A stretch of DNA of 64,000 bases from Halobellus litoreus (GTDB lineage Archaea; Halobacteriota; Halobacteria; Halobacteriales; Haloferacaceae). The stretch lies in assembly GCF_024464595.1 (NCBI RefSeq), contig NZ_JANHAW010000001.1, positions 310,001 through 374,000 of the forward strand. Direction: 5' to 3'. This document shows positions 33,707-43,021 of this stretch, piece by piece; the stretch's first letter is position 1, and each line of letters opens with the position of its first letter. The notes below the pieces were generated by a model. The model was given only the letters and a program-made list of their open reading frames with translations. It was not told the DNA's origin and searched no databases. A program made the translations under genes and the position numbers.

Positions 33707-34389
33707 CCGAACGGACCGCACGGGACCTCGCGGCGCGGCGCGGCGTCGAGACGAACGTGTACCAGCCGGCGGAGGACTCCGGGCTCCTCGCCGACGCGAT
33801 CGAGAAGCGTGGCCGGGGGCGGCTGTTGGAGGTCGGCACCGGCTCGGGCTGGGTCGCCGCACGGGCGGCCCGTGAGGTCCCGGACGTGTCGTCGGTCGTC
33901 GCGAGCGACCTGAGTCCGCACGCCTGTCGGGCGGCGCGGCGGCGTGCCGTTGAAGGCGGCCCGGAGGAGGCTGGCGTCAGCGATTCGACGGGCGACCGCA
34001 CAGAACCCGATGGATCGGGATCGCTCTTCGACGTCGTGCGCGCGAACCTCGTGTCCCCGTTCGCCGACGACGCGTTCGACACGGTCGCGTTCAATCCCCC
34101 GTATCTCCCCACGGACCCGGAAAACGAGTGGGACGACTGGATGGAGCGGGCGCTGTCGGGCGGGGAGTCCGGTCAGGAACTGATCGACCCGTTCCTCGAG
34201 GCCGTCGGTCGGGTGCTCGCCCCCGGCGGCGTCGGGCTCCTGCTCGTGAGTTCGCTCACGGGGTACGACGCGGTTCTCGACCGAGTCGACGCGTGCGGCT
34301 TCGACCACGAGGTCGTCGTCGAAGAGTCGTATCCGTTCGAGTCGCTCTCGGTGCTCGCGCTGACCGCTACCGGGGGATCTTCCCAGTGA
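33703..34389 (+). CDS. HemK/PrmC-like protein methyltransferase (archaeal Mtq2 type)
   Basis: 228 residues from the GTG at 33703 that overlaps the MscS stop (GTGA). Class I SAM methyltransferase: VYQPAEDSGLLADAI is the family's N-terminal signature, LLEVGTGSGWVAARAA is motif I, and FNPPYLPTDPEN carries the NPPY motif for glutamine N5-methylation. By homology it should methylate the GGQ glutamine of release factor aRF1. An acidic loop (about residues 90-108) is inserted relative to shorter homologues. Confidence 0.92.
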   Translation: MTERTARDLAARRGVETNVYQPAEDSGLLADAIEKRGRGRLLEVGTGSGWVAARAAREVPDVSSVVASDLSPHACRAARRRAVEGGPEEAGVSDSTGDRTEPDGSGSLFDVVRANLVSPFADDAFDTVAFNPPYLPTDPENEWDDWMERALSGGESGQELIDPFLEAVGRVLAPGGVGLLLVSSLTGYDAVLDRVDACGFDHEVVVEESYPFESLSVLALTATGGSSQ

Positions 34390-34469
34390 CGAGCGGAAAC
34401 AGACGAATCACCTACAGTAATAATACACTTTAGCAAATATTAAGCAGCGGCATTTCGTAGCGACCGTCG

Positions 34470-35480
34470 ATGACTGAACTCGTCGCGACGACGCCGGGAC
34501 TGTTCCCGCTTCCGGGCTGGGCGAAGTCGGAACTCTCGGAACTGAAGGGCCGTCAGAAGGTCGATCTCATCTCGGGCGACGAGTCCGAATCGGTCGTCTC
34601 GGCGTACGGACGGGCCCGCGCGGAGATCGTCGACGACCAGTTCGACGCGGGTCTGGATCGGGTCGTCGAGGGTCAACTCCGCTGGGACGATATGATCGCC
34701 CATCCGCTCGCCGTCCACGACAACGTCGAGACCGGTCGGATCAGCCGGTACTACGACAACAACAACTTCTACCGGAATCCCCGGGTCGTGGGCGAGTTGA
34801 CTCCCTCCGGCGACGTCGCCGAGGAGTTGGTGGCCGCTCGGGACCTGTTCGACGACGCCGCTCCCCTCCAGGCGGTCCTCCCGGGGCCGTACTCGCTGGC
34901 CGATCTCGCGACGGACGAACACTACGGCGACGACGGCCAGTTCCTCTCGGCGGTCGCGGACTTCCTGGCCGGCGAAGTCGAGTCCTTCCCCGCCCACGAG
35001 ACGCTGTTTTTGCTAGAGCCGTCGCTCGTCACGAACCCGCCGGGGGACGACCTCGCGTCGGCCGTTCCCGAGGCCATCGACGCCGTGGCCGCCGCGACCG
35101 GCGCCGACGTCGTCGTCCACACCTACTTCGGCGCGCTCGACGAGAAGACCTACGCGCACCTGATGGACGCCGACGTCGCCGCGTTCGGCCTGGACCTCGT
35201 CGCCGACGACAGAGAGCAGACCGTGTACAACGCCGTCGAGTACGGCGTCACCGGGGACGTCGCGCTCGGCGTCGCCGACGGGCAGAACACGCTCGTCGAG
35301 TCCGCGGAGACGCTGCGGGAGCGCGCGGCGTGGTTCACCGACCAGGTTCCGGCGACCGACTTCGGGACCGTGTATCTGAGCACGAACACGGAGACGTTCT
35401 ACCTCCCGGTCAACAAGCACCGCGCGAAACTCGCCGCGTTGGCCACGGCCGCCGACCTCGACACGGAGGTGACGGCCTGA
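34470..35480 (+). CDS. MetE-like protein, zinc-site-less half
   Basis: 336 residues, UROD/MetE-like beta-alpha barrel (TTPGLFPLPGWAKSELSELKGRQ). Where the catalytic domain of cobalamin-independent methionine synthase carries His-x-Cys and a later Cys, this protein has VVVHTYFGALDE and VYLSTNTETFY, without either cysteine. It therefore looks like the counterpart of the non-catalytic N-terminal half of bacterial MetE. The next gene, starting in its stop codon (TGATG), has the intact zinc site. An AT-rich promoter region lies at about 34415-34445. A methyl-donor binding role is inference. Confidence 0.85.
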   Translation: MTELVATTPGLFPLPGWAKSELSELKGRQKVDLISGDESESVVSAYGRARAEIVDDQFDAGLDRVVEGQLRWDDMIAHPLAVHDNVETGRISRYYDNNNFYRNPRVVGELTPSGDVAEELVAARDLFDDAAPLQAVLPGPYSLADLATDEHYGDDGQFLSAVADFLAGEVESFPAHETLFLLEPSLVTNPPGDDLASAVPEAIDAVAAATGADVVVHTYFGALDEKTYAHLMDADVAAFGLDLVADDREQTVYNAVEYGVTGDVALGVADGQNTLVESAETLRERAAWFTDQVPATDFGTVYLSTNTETFYLPVNKHRAKLAALATAADLDTEVTA

Positions 35481-36544
35481 TGGTCCGGAACCCCGACAAC
35501 CGGGCGCAGTTCAGGCCGGGTGATCACGACGCCGAGCACTTCCTCCTGACGACCGTCGTCGGGAGCTACCCGAAGCCGACGTGGCTCAACCGGGCGAAGG
35601 ACCTCTCGGAGGATCCCGACGCGGCGTTCGACGACACGGACCTGAAGGAGGCCTACGACGACGCCGCGCGCCTGATCACGCACGAACACGAGCGCGCCGG
35701 TCTCGACACGGTCGTCGACGGCGAGATGCGCCGCGAGGAGATGGTCGAGTACTTCGCCCACCGGATCCCCGGCTACGAGTTCAACGGCCCCGTGAAGGTG
35801 TGGGGACACAACTACTTCGACAAGCCCTCGGTCGTCTCGGAGGTCGAGTACGACGAACCGTGGTTGTTGGACGAGTTCGAGTTCACCGCGGGCGTCGCGT
35901 CGAGACCGGTGAAAGTCCCGATCACCGGGCCGTACACGCTCGCGCGGTGGTCGTTCAACGAGGCCTACGACGACACCGAATCGCTCGCCTACGACCTCGC
36001 GGACCTGGTCAACGAGGAAGTGAGGGGCCTCGTCGACGCCGGCGCGCGCTACGTGCAGATCGACGAACCCGCGCTCGCGACGACGCCGAACGACCACGCG
36101 ATCGTCGGCGAGTCGATGGAGCGCATCGTCGACGGCATCCCCGAGGAGGTCCGGGTCTGTCTGCACGTCTGCTACGGCGACTACTCCCGCATCTACCCGG
36201 AGATCAACGATTTCCCGATCGACGAGTTCGACGTCGAACTCTGCAACGACGGCTACGAGCAGATCGACGTGTTCCGGGGCACCGAGTTCGAACCGGACCT
36301 CGCGCTCGGCGTCGTCGATGTCCACGACGCCGAAGTCGAGTCCGTCGCGGAGATCAAACGCAATATCCAGCAAGGGCTGAAGGTCGTTTCGCCCGACCGG
36401 CTCACCGTCTCGCCGGACTGTGGCGTGAAGTTGCTTCCGCGCGAGGTGGCCTACCGGAAGATTTCGAATATGGTCCAGGCCGCCCGCGAGGTCGAGGCCG
36501 AACTGGACGCCGGCGAGATCGAGGTCGCCGCGCCGAAAAGTTAG
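35480..36544 (+). CDS. metE: Cobalamin-independent methionine synthase, catalytic half (MetE C-domain)
   Basis: 354 residues from the ATG at 35480, overlapping the preceding stop by one base. It should transfer a methyl group to homocysteine activated on zinc. Expected ligands are present: His229 and Cys231 (LHVCYGDYS), Glu253 (DVELCND) and Cys314 (SPDCGVKLLP). TTVVGSYPKP and YVQIDEPAL are further MetE hallmarks. Archaeal MetE is often only this domain with an unknown methyl donor; here it is paired with a zinc-less partner. Confidence 0.92.
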   Translation: MVRNPDNRAQFRPGDHDAEHFLLTTVVGSYPKPTWLNRAKDLSEDPDAAFDDTDLKEAYDDAARLITHEHERAGLDTVVDGEMRREEMVEYFAHRIPGYEFNGPVKVWGHNYFDKPSVVSEVEYDEPWLLDEFEFTAGVASRPVKVPITGPYTLARWSFNEAYDDTESLAYDLADLVNEEVRGLVDAGARYVQIDEPALATTPNDHAIVGESMERIVDGIPEEVRVCLHVCYGDYSRIYPEINDFPIDEFDVELCNDGYEQIDVFRGTEFEPDLALGVVDVHDAEVESVAEIKRNIQQGLKVVSPDRLTVSPDCGVKLLPREVAYRKISNMVQAAREVEAELDAGEIEVAAPKS

Positions 36545-36702
36545 TCGTCCCCGATCGGATACTCGGTGCCCGGGCCTCTACGTCCGGCCCCGACTACGCG
36601 TCGCTCTCTCCTCTCTGCAGACCGGGAGGTGTCCACCCCGGCCTCATCGAACGGATGAGAGACCCCGTCGATCGCGACGGGGAAAACGAATCGGCGAGCG
36701 AC

Positions 36703-37167
36703 CTACTCGTACAGCCAGGGAGCGTCGATCCGCTCGTAGTCGAGCAGTTCCTCGTCGTCGAAGAAGAGGTCGATCTCTCGCTCGTTCGCGCCCTCGTCCT
36801 CGTGATCGGAGGCGTGAATGACGTTGCGGCCGAGGTCCAGGCCGAAGTCGCCGCGGATCGTGCCCGGGGCGGACTCGGCGGGGTCGGTCTCGCCGACCAT
36901 CGAACGGACCTGTCGGGTCGCGTCCGCGCCCTCCCAGACCATCGCGAAGACCGGGCCGGAAGTGATGAAGTCGACGAGGCCGTCGAAGAACGGCTTATCG
37001 GCGTGCTCGCCGTAGTGTTCGTGAGCGAGCTCGTCGTCGATCTGCATGAACTTCCCGCCGACGAGTTTCAGCCCGCGCTCCTCGAACCGGGAGACGATCT
37101 CGCCGATGAGGCCGCGCTGGACGCCGTCGGGCTTGACCATCACGAACGTGCGCTCGTCGTCGCTCAT
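36703..37167 (-). CDS. ndk: Nucleoside diphosphate kinase
   Basis: 154 residues. It transfers gamma-phosphate between nucleotides through a phosphohistidine, expected at His118 in [34 protein letters not shown] and [10 protein letters not shown] are standard. Its ATG overlaps the L24e stop (ATGA), and it ends the L7Ae - S28e - L24e - Ndk operon conserved in euryarchaea. Confidence 0.97.
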   Translation of the reverse strand: MSDDERTFVMVKPDGVQRGLIGEIVSRFEERGLKLVGGKFMQIDDELAHEHYGEHADKPFFDGLVDFITSGPVFAMVWEGADATRQVRSMVGETDPAESAPGTIRGDFGLDLGRNVIHASDHEDEGANEREIDLFFDDEELLDYERIDAPWLYE

Positions 37168-37355
37168 TCGTTGCCGCCCTCGTTACGGCCCGCTTCGGTC
37201 CACTCTAGATCGCGGGGCTCGCGGCCGAGCCGGTAGTTCTTCTCGGCCTTCGAGTCCTTGAAGTGGAGGATCGTTCCGTCCTTCTTGACGAGCATCGTGC
37301 CCGTGCCGGGTTCGATCTCCTCGCCGGTGTAATCGCACGTGCGCGTTTCGACCAT
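37164..37355 (-). CDS. rpl24e: 50S ribosomal protein L24e
   Basis: 63 residues. A zinc-ribbon-type ribosomal protein; here only one cysteine remains ([18 protein letters not shown]), with the rest of the fold ([28 protein letters not shown]) intact, as is common for haloarchaeal L24e. It follows S28e by 3 bases and overlaps ndk by 4. Confidence 0.95.
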   Translation of the reverse strand: MVETRTCDYTGEEIEPGTGTMLVKKDGTILHFKDSKAEKNYRLGREPRDLEWTEAGRNEGGNE

Positions 37356-37358
37356 TGG

Positions 37359-37583
37359 TTATCGACCTCCGATGGAGTCGGCGTCCCGCTGCGTCTCGCG
37401 AAGCTGCAGGATGTCGCCCTCGCGGACGGGGCCCAGGACGTTCCGCGTGATGATGCGGCCCTGGTTCGAGCCCTCTCGGATGCGGCACTTGACCTGCATG
37501 GCCTCGCCGTGCATCCCTGTCTTGCCAACGATCTCGATGACCTCCGCGGACGTCGAGTCGCTGGCGGTCTCTTCTGCGCTCAT
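37359..37583 (-). CDS. rps28e: 30S ribosomal protein S28e
   Basis: 74 residues. OB-fold ribosomal protein with the family core [48 protein letters not shown]. The first ten residues are an acidic haloarchaeal extension. It starts 6 bases after L7Ae and precedes L24e by 3. Confidence 0.96.
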   Translation of the reverse strand: MSAEETASDSTSAEVIEIVGKTGMHGEAMQVKCRIREGSNQGRIITRNVLGPVREGDILQLRETQRDADSIGGR

Positions 37584-37589
37584 CGTCGC

Positions 37590-37952
37590 TTACCGCAGTT
37601 CCTCGAGCTTCGCGGCGATGTCTTCGACGTCACCCTCCGAATCGCCGGCGTCGACGATGGCGGCGGCGGCCGAGCCGACCTCGAGGCCGGCGGCCTGGCC
37701 GACCTCGTCCTGCGTCTCGATGAAGACGTAGGGGATCCCCTTCTCGTCGGCGAGTTCGGGCAGGTGCATCACGATCTCTTCGGGCGAGACGTCCTCGGCG
37801 ACGAAGACGAGCTCGGCGGTGCCGCGCTCGACGGCCTTGGTCGTCTCGTTGGTTCCTTTCTTTACGGTTCCTGTGTCTCGGGCGACCTCGAGGGCCTCGA
37901 GGGCATCCTCTGCGAGGTCGGCTGGGACGTCGAATTCTACGTAGACTGGCAT
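37590..37952 (-). CDS. rpl7ae: 50S ribosomal protein L7Ae
   Basis: 120 residues. L7Ae binds kink-turns in 23S rRNA, box C/D and H/ACA guide RNAs and archaeal RNase P. The kink-turn recognition segment [25 protein letters not shown] and the [19 protein letters not shown] helix are intact. ATG at 37952 is preceded by GGAGAGGTG (37961-37969), a real Shine-Dalgarno, and by a leader of about 95 bases with stable structure, so translation control is likely. First gene of the operon. Confidence 0.97.
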   Translation of the reverse strand: MPVYVEFDVPADLAEDALEALEVARDTGTVKKGTNETTKAVERGTAELVFVAEDVSPEEIVMHLPELADEKGIPYVFIETQDEVGQAAGLEVGSAAAAIVDAGDSEGDVEDIAAKLEELR

Positions 37953-37975
37953 TGGTTGTTCACCTCTCCTGCTCG

Positions 37976-38046
37976 CGGGCTCGACTGCCCCGCCGGAAAT
38001 ACCGGTTTCCCTGACGGCGGGGAGTATCATCAACCCCGGGCAGGCT
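37976..38046 (-). promoter_or_regulatory. Structured leader of the L7Ae operon, candidate kink-turn
   Basis: On the minus strand the leader holds TTGATGA (38027-38033), resembling box C, then ACT (38023-38025) and an 8-bp stem CCCCGCCG/CGGCGGGG (38015-38022 with 37988-37995), which is capped by GGAAA/TTTCC. The returning strand has AGT then CGA (about 37981-37987). GA steps face each other across an asymmetric loop, as in a kink-turn. L7Ae mRNAs of several archaea are known to carry such elements for autoregulation; the pairing here is my reading. Confidence 0.5.
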
Positions 38047-38070
38047 GTACACTTCGGTTGCTCCGGATCG

Positions 38071-38078
38071 CATAAAAG
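38071..38078 (-). promoter_or_regulatory. TATA box of the L7Ae operon
   Basis: CTTTTATG on the minus strand, placing the transcription start near 38046 and giving a leader of about 95 bases before the L7Ae ATG at 37952. Confidence 0.5.
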
Positions 38079-38265
38079 CGCTTTCAATGGCGCCGTGCCG
38101 TGGCACGTCGACACACGCGGCAAAGTCGTTGCCACTGCCCCACGGACGACTATCCCACGGACCGTCGTCGGCGACCGAACCGCCACCTCTCGTGGCCGAC
38201 CATACCCACCGGCCCCGCGGAGAATCGAACGCAATTTCCTTACACGGTCGGGACGATCCCAGCGT

Positions 38266-40680
38266 ATGAACGTCGCCGCCCTCGCAGCGGACCTCCGCGC
38301 GGCGGCCCGGCGGACGGACCACCGACGCCTGCTCGTCCTCGCGGGCGAGCGGGACGCCGGCATCGACGCCGCTTTCGACGCCGTCGAGGGAGCCCAAATC
38401 CCCGACGATGAGACGACGATCGTCTCGGCGACCGACGGGTTCCGGTTCGACCGCGTGGCTCCGACCCAAGCGAGCGAACTCCTCGGCACCACGCGGACGG
38501 CGGTGATCTACGACGCGCACGAGGACTTCTCACCGAACGTCCTCGGCCGGCTCGTCGGCACCGTCGACGGCGGCGGGCTGTTCGTCCTGCTGGTTCCCCC
38601 GCTGGACGCCTGGCCCGACCGCTCGGGGTCGTTCGAGTCCTCGCTGGCCGTTCCGCCCCACAGCGTCGACGACGTCGGGGGGCGGTTCCGCGAGCGCCTC
38701 GTCGGGACGCTCCGCGATCACCCGGGAGTGGCCATCGTCGACGTGGACGCCGGGACCGTCGAACGCCGCGGCGACGCCGACGAGTCCCCGTCGACGCGGT
38801 CGGCCCCCGGGACGCCCCCGGCCGGAACGCGGCGGTTTCCCGCCGCGGCGTACGAAGCCTGCCTGACCGCGGATCAGTCGCGCGCGCTGCACGCGCTGGA
38901 AGCGCTCGGTGACGCCAGCGAGGGAATCGGTGACGCCGGCGAGGGAACGAGCGGGACCCGTCGGACCGCGAGCGGCGACACCGACGGGGAGCGACGGCGC
39001 GCCGTCGTCGTCGAGGCCGACCGCGGCCGCGGGAAGTCGAGCGCGGCCGGCCTCGCTGCCGGGTCGCTCGCCGCCGAGGGTCGCGACGTGCTCGTCACCG
39101 CGCCGGACCGACGGAACGCGTCCGATCTCTTCGCGAGAGCCGAAGAGTTGCTATCGGCGACCGGCGCCTCAGACGGCGGCGAGCGAGCGACGGCGACGCA
39201 GACCGATGCGGGCGGCGATACGTTGCACGCGAAGGGCGGCGGCCGGGTCCGCTACGCGCCGCCGGCCGCGGCCGCGGATCTCCCGGGGTCGCCCGACGTC
39301 GTGCTCGTCGACGAGGCGGCGGCGCTGCCCGTTCGGCTGCTCTCTTCGTACCTCGACGCGCCGGCGGTCGCCTTCTTCACCACCGTCCACGGGTACGAGG
39401 GGGCCGGTCGCGGGTTCTCCGTGCGCTTCCGAGAAGAGTTGGCCGCGTGCGACCACGACGTGACCGAAGTGACGCTCTCGGAGCCGATCCGGTTCGCGCC
39501 CGCCGACCCGGTCGAGTCGTGGGCGTTCCGCGCGCTGCTGCTCGACGCGCGCCCGCCCGTCGCGGCCCTCGTCTCGGACGCGTCGCCGTCGTCGGTCACC
39601 TATCGGGCGATTTCCCCCGACGAACTCGCCGCCGACGAACACCTGCTCCGGGCGGTGTTCGGCCTCCTCGTGCTCGCGCACTACCGGACGGAGCCGGACG
39701 ACCTGGCTCGTCTTCTCGACGCGCCGAACCTCCGGGTTCGGGTGCTGGAACACGAGGGCCACGTCGTCAGCGTCGCACTGCTCGCCCGCGAGGGCGGGCT
39801 CGACGCCGAGACCCGGCGCTCGATGTACGAGGGCGCGCGGGTCCGCGGCAATATGCTCCCGGACGTGTTCACGAGCCAGCTCCGCGACGAGGCGGCTGGC
39901 GTCCCGGTGGGCTACCGCATAGTCCGCATCGCCACGCACCACGCCGCTCGCTCGCGGGGGCTGGGTTCGAGGCTCCTCGCGGAGATCCGCGCGGAGTTCG
40001 ACGGCGACGCCGACTACCTCGGCGTCGGGTACGGCGCGACGCCGGAACTGCTCTCCTTCTGGAGGGCGAACGGCTACGAGACGGTCCACCTCTCGACGAC
40101 GCGGAACGAGTCCAGCGGCGAGTACTCCGCGCTGATGTTCGACCCGCTCTCGGAGGCGGGACGAGCGCTCTGCGACCGACACGGTCGCTGGTTCCGCGAC
40201 CGCATCGGCGACCTGCTCGCCGAGCACCTCCGCGACGCCGACCCCGACGTGGTCCGCGGCGCGCTGGCGGCCTGTCGGGCCGACGTCCCACTGGATCTCT
40301 CCGACTACGAGTGGCGCGTCGTCGTCGGCGTCGCGTTCGGTCCCGGCCAGTACGCGACGGCCCCGCGCGCGTTCCGTCGCCTCGCGCTCGCGGCGCTGAT
40401 CGGCGGCCGGGGCGAGAACCGCGACAGCGACGCCGACGAGGGGGCGTGCGACACCACCGTCGCGGCCGGTTCCGGGACGCCGCTGACGCCGCGGGAGGAG
40501 CGACTGCTCGTCGGGAAGGTGCTGCAGGCCCGGCCGGCGGACATCGTTGCCGACGAACTGGGGTACGCGTCCGCCCGGCAGTGCCTCCGGGCGCTGGGGG
40601 CGGCGTACGAGTCGCTCGTGGATCGCTACGGGGCGGAAAACGAGGTCCTCGAGGCCGAGCGCGAGCGGTTCGGTGGATGA
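38266..40680 (+). CDS. tmcA: tRNA(Met) cytidine acetyltransferase
   Basis: 804 residues from ATG 38266 ([21 protein letters not shown]). It makes N4-acetylcytidine in tRNA or rRNA with ATP/GTP and acetyl-CoA. An N-terminal region ([23 protein letters not shown]) precedes an RNA-helicase-like ATPase with Walker [11 protein letters not shown] (about 250-259) and Walker [12 protein letters not shown]. The GNAT domain follows with [17 protein letters not shown] (about 555), then a C-terminal tail domain. Haloarchaeal spacers of low complexity sit before and inside the ATPase. The region 37953-38265 upstream holds the divergent L7Ae leader and no other gene. Confidence 0.94.
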   Translation: MNVAALAADLRAAARRTDHRRLLVLAGERDAGIDAAFDAVEGAQIPDDETTIVSATDGFRFDRVAPTQASELLGTTRTAVIYDAHEDFSPNVLGRLVGTVDGGGLFVLLVPPLDAWPDRSGSFESSLAVPPHSVDDVGGRFRERLVGTLRDHPGVAIVDVDAGTVERRGDADESPSTRSAPGTPPAGTRRFPAAAYEACLTADQSRALHALEALGDASEGIGDAGEGTSGTRRTASGDTDGERRRAVVVEADRGRGKSSAAGLAAGSLAAEGRDVLVTAPDRRNASDLFARAEELLSATGASDGGERATATQTDAGGDTLHAKGGGRVRYAPPAAAADLPGSPDVVLVDEAAALPVRLLSSYLDAPAVAFFTTVHGYEGAGRGFSVRFREELAACDHDVTEVTLSEPIRFAPADPVESWAFRALLLDARPPVAALVSDASPSSVTYRAISPDELAADEHLLRAVFGLLVLAHYRTEPDDLARLLDAPNLRVRVLEHEGHVVSVALLAREGGLDAETRRSMYEGARVRGNMLPDVFTSQLRDEAAGVPVGYRIVRIATHHAARSRGLGSRLLAEIRAEFDGDADYLGVGYGATPELLSFWRANGYETVHLSTTRNESSGEYSALMFDPLSEAGRALCDRHGRWFRDRIGDLLAEHLRDADPDVVRGALAACRADVPLDLSDYEWRVVVGVAFGPGQYATAPRAFRRLALAALIGGRGENRDSDADEGACDTTVAAGSGTPLTPREERLLVGKVLQARPADIVADELGYASARQCLRALGAAYESLVDRYGAENEVLEAERERFGG

Positions 40681-40770
40681 GTCAGGGGGACCTCTCGGGT
40701 CGACAGCGCACGCCGAACACCCGACGCGACCGACAGCAGCGTTCATCACCGTCGACGGCGACAGTCCGGT

Positions 40771-41250
40771 ATGGAACTCGTCACCTGGATCGCGCTCGGC
40801 GCCGTCGCCCTCGGCGTCGTGGGCTCCGCGCTGCCGCTCCTCCCCGGCGGCGCGCTCTCCGTCGCGGGCGTCCTCACCTACTGGTGGTCGACGGGGTACG
40901 CCGAACCGTCGGCGGCCCTCGTCGCGGTCCTCGTCGCCGTCGGGCTGCTCACGATGCTCGTCGACTACTTCGGCGGGGCCATCGCCGCCCGCGCCGGCGG
41001 GGCCTCGGCCCTCACGACCGCCGCCGCCGTGATCGTCGGTCTCGTCCTCCTCCTGATCGCCGGCCCGGTCGGGTTCGTCCTCGGGATCGCCGCGACGGTC
41101 TTCGCCGTCGAGTTCGCCCAGCACGCCGACGCCGAGACGGGGCTTCGCGTCGCACTGTGGGCGACGGTCGGGGTCCTCGCCTCGACGGTAGTTCAGGTCA
41201 TCCTGACTGGATCGATCCTCGTCGTGCTCCTGTTCGTCGCGTTCTTCTGA
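40771..41250 (+). CDS. DUF456 family membrane protein
   Basis: 159 residues, four or five membrane segments. The opening ALGAVALGVVGSALPLLPGGALSVAG with the LPLLPG motif identifies DUF456, and the AARAGGASALTTAAAVIVG helix supports it. Function unknown. It lies 90 bases after tmcA on the same strand. Confidence 0.88.
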   Translation: MELVTWIALGAVALGVVGSALPLLPGGALSVAGVLTYWWSTGYAEPSAALVAVLVAVGLLTMLVDYFGGAIAARAGGASALTTAAAVIVGLVLLLIAGPVGFVLGIAATVFAVEFAQHADAETGLRVALWATVGVLASTVVQVILTGSILVVLLFVAFF

Positions 41251-41406
41251 GGTGTCTGTCCGGTCTGAAACGCTCGTCGCGTCGTACGAGACCCTCGACG
41301 TGTCCGATTGCGACGATCGTTGCGTCCGTCCACGACGGAAAAGCGCTCGCAGGGCCACCGTCGAGGTTCGGGCCGGCGGAGCGGCAGATTTGCGAACCGA
41401 CGGAGG

Positions 41407-41414
41407 AATTATAT
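41407..41414 (+). promoter_or_regulatory. TATA box of the GNAT gene
   Basis: AATTATAT 24-31 bases before the GTG at 41438, consistent with a leaderless transcript and with that GTG as the start. Confidence 0.6.
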
Positions 41415-41437
41415 CGGTCGTGGTTCTATTCTCTCTC

Positions 41438-41929
41438 GTGAGCGTCAACGTCGAGACGCGGGTGGACGCCCCCGGTTCCGCCGAGTTCGTCGAGAGCACG
41501 TGGGACCTCAAAGAGCGAATTCGGAAACGGGAGGGGGTTCTCAAGCAGCGCCGGGCGTTCTTCGTGGACGCGTACCGGCGCGCGAGCGATCACCTGCTCT
41601 TCGAGGACGACGAACTCGTCGGGTTCGCGTCGGTCCGACGAGACGGCTACATTCTCTTTTTGGCGGTCGCTCCGGAACGACGCGGCGAGGGGTACGGCAA
41701 GCGACTCGTCGCCGCCGCGCTGCAGGACCACGACACGATCTCGTGTCACGCCCGGGCGACGAACGAGGAAGCGCTCTCGTTCTACGAACACCTCGGCTTC
41801 GAGATCCAGCGGCGGATCACCGGGTATTACGAGGACGGCGGCGACGCGTACTACCTCCGTCTGGGCGACGGGACGTCGCTGCGGGAGAAGTTCGCGGACT
41901 TCTTCCGGCGGTCGGTCGTCGGCGAGTGA
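41438..41929 (+). CDS. GNAT family N-acetyltransferase
   Basis: 163 residues from the GTG at 41438, chosen because a TATA box lies at -27 and the sequence upstream is not protein-like. Acetyl-CoA-binding motif A is LAVAPERRGEGYGKRLV; NEEALSFYEHLGFEIQRRITGYY is the C-terminal GNAT segment typical of Rim-like enzymes. Substrate unknown; an N-terminal alpha-amine of a protein is possible. Convergent with the eIF2B-like gene. Confidence 0.88.
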   Translation: MSVNVETRVDAPGSAEFVESTWDLKERIRKREGVLKQRRAFFVDAYRRASDHLLFEDDELVGFASVRRDGYILFLAVAPERRGEGYGKRLVAAALQDHDTISCHARATNEEALSFYEHLGFEIQRRITGYYEDGGDAYYLRLGDGTSLREKFADFFRRSVVGE

Positions 41930-41977
41930 TCGCCGCCGGACGGGACGAACCGCAGATTCAGTTGGAGTGTCCGCTGA

Positions 41978-42826
41978 CTACAGATTCTCGACGCCGTTGT
42001 CGGTGATCACTTCGTCGATCAGTTCGACGGGCGTCGCGTCGTAGGCGGGGTTTTCGATCTCGACGTCCTCGATCGGCTCCAGGGAGATCTCCGCGGGGGG
42101 ACGGAACTCGTTCTGGAAGACGAACCCGTCGTCGACGATCTTCGCCGCCGACCCGACGACCGTGACCGGCACGTCGAGGTAGTTCGCCGTGGCGATAATG
42201 GGGAACGTCCCGACGCGGTTGTACAGGGTGTCGTCGACGATGCAGTCCATCCCGAGGACGACCCGGTCGCACTCCGGGAGAAAGGTCCCGCACGCGCCGT
42301 CGACCACGAGGTGCGGTTCGACGCGGTCGACGCCGGCGAGTCGACGCGCGGTCTTTCGCCCCAGAAACCGGGGGCGGGCCTCCGTGACGTACGCCGTGAG
42401 GTACGTGCCGTCGCTGGCCGCCCCCTCGACCGCCTCCAGCACGGTCGAAGAGAAGTCGTGTATCAGGAACGTCTCGCCGTCCTCGAAGGTCGGGGCCGCG
42501 TTCCTGGCCGCCCGCGACTTCCCCTGCTGAACGTCCTCGACGACCCGGTCGATCACCTCGTCGAGGAGCGACTTGGCCTCCTCGACGCTGTCCTTTCGGT
42601 CGACGACGTTCACGAGTACCGTCTCCATCGCGTTGAACAGCGACGCGTGCGAGGGGTTCGCCCGCTTGAGCGCGCTCGCGTTCCGTTCGAGGTCGCGCTC
42701 GAACTCCTCGACTGTGGCGTGATCGCGTCCCAGCAGGTCCGAGAGCGCCCGCGTCGCCTTGACGGCGACGACCGACGAACTGTGCGTCTGCATCTCTCGG
42801 ATCTCCGCGATCGTCTCGTCGATCAT
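41978..42826 (-). CDS. eIF2B / ribose-1,5-bisphosphate isomerase superfamily protein, active-site Cys missing
   Basis: 282 residues from ATG 42826 (MIDETIAEIREMQTHSSSVVAV). A helical N-terminal domain is followed by the Rossmann-like domain: FSSTVLEAVEGAASDGTYLTAYVTEARPRFLGRKTARRL and DRVVLGMDCIVDDTLYNRVGTF. Archaeal ribose-1,5-bisphosphate isomerases carry HCHS in place of the segment that here reads IHDFSS, so the catalytic Cys is absent although the Asp (GMDCI) remains. It is thus probably an eIF2B-alpha-like paralogue with another role; the common database name would be misleading. Confidence 0.82.
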   Translation of the reverse strand: MIDETIAEIREMQTHSSSVVAVKATRALSDLLGRDHATVEEFERDLERNASALKRANPSHASLFNAMETVLVNVVDRKDSVEEAKSLLDEVIDRVVEDVQQGKSRAARNAAPTFEDGETFLIHDFSSTVLEAVEGAASDGTYLTAYVTEARPRFLGRKTARRLAGVDRVEPHLVVDGACGTFLPECDRVVLGMDCIVDDTLYNRVGTFPIIATANYLDVPVTVVGSAAKIVDDGFVFQNEFRPPAEISLEPIEDVEIENPAYDATPVELIDEVITDNGVENL

Positions 42827-43021
42827 AGTCGAGAGTCGGCTACTCGGGTGAAAGAGTTTCCGACGGCGGTGGGTATCGCGGCCAACTCGGACGCCGTCGG
42901 CGGGCGGAGGCGTCGAAGTCGCACGCCGGCTTTCGGAGTCGTCTGCGAGACTGATACGCCACCTCAGGAGGCATCGGCGGGATCGAGACACCGCTCTCGG
43001 AGCCGCCACGGTCGACGAGTC

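Noticed and set aside
34470-35480. Calling the first MetE-like gene a full methionine synthase
   Set aside because: Both cysteine zinc ligands are missing, so catalytic activity alone is unlikely.
39169-41544. Reverse-strand frame of about 790 codons opposite tmcA and DUF456
   Set aside because: Antisense shadow; the plus strand carries well-defined TmcA and DUF456 motifs across the same bases.
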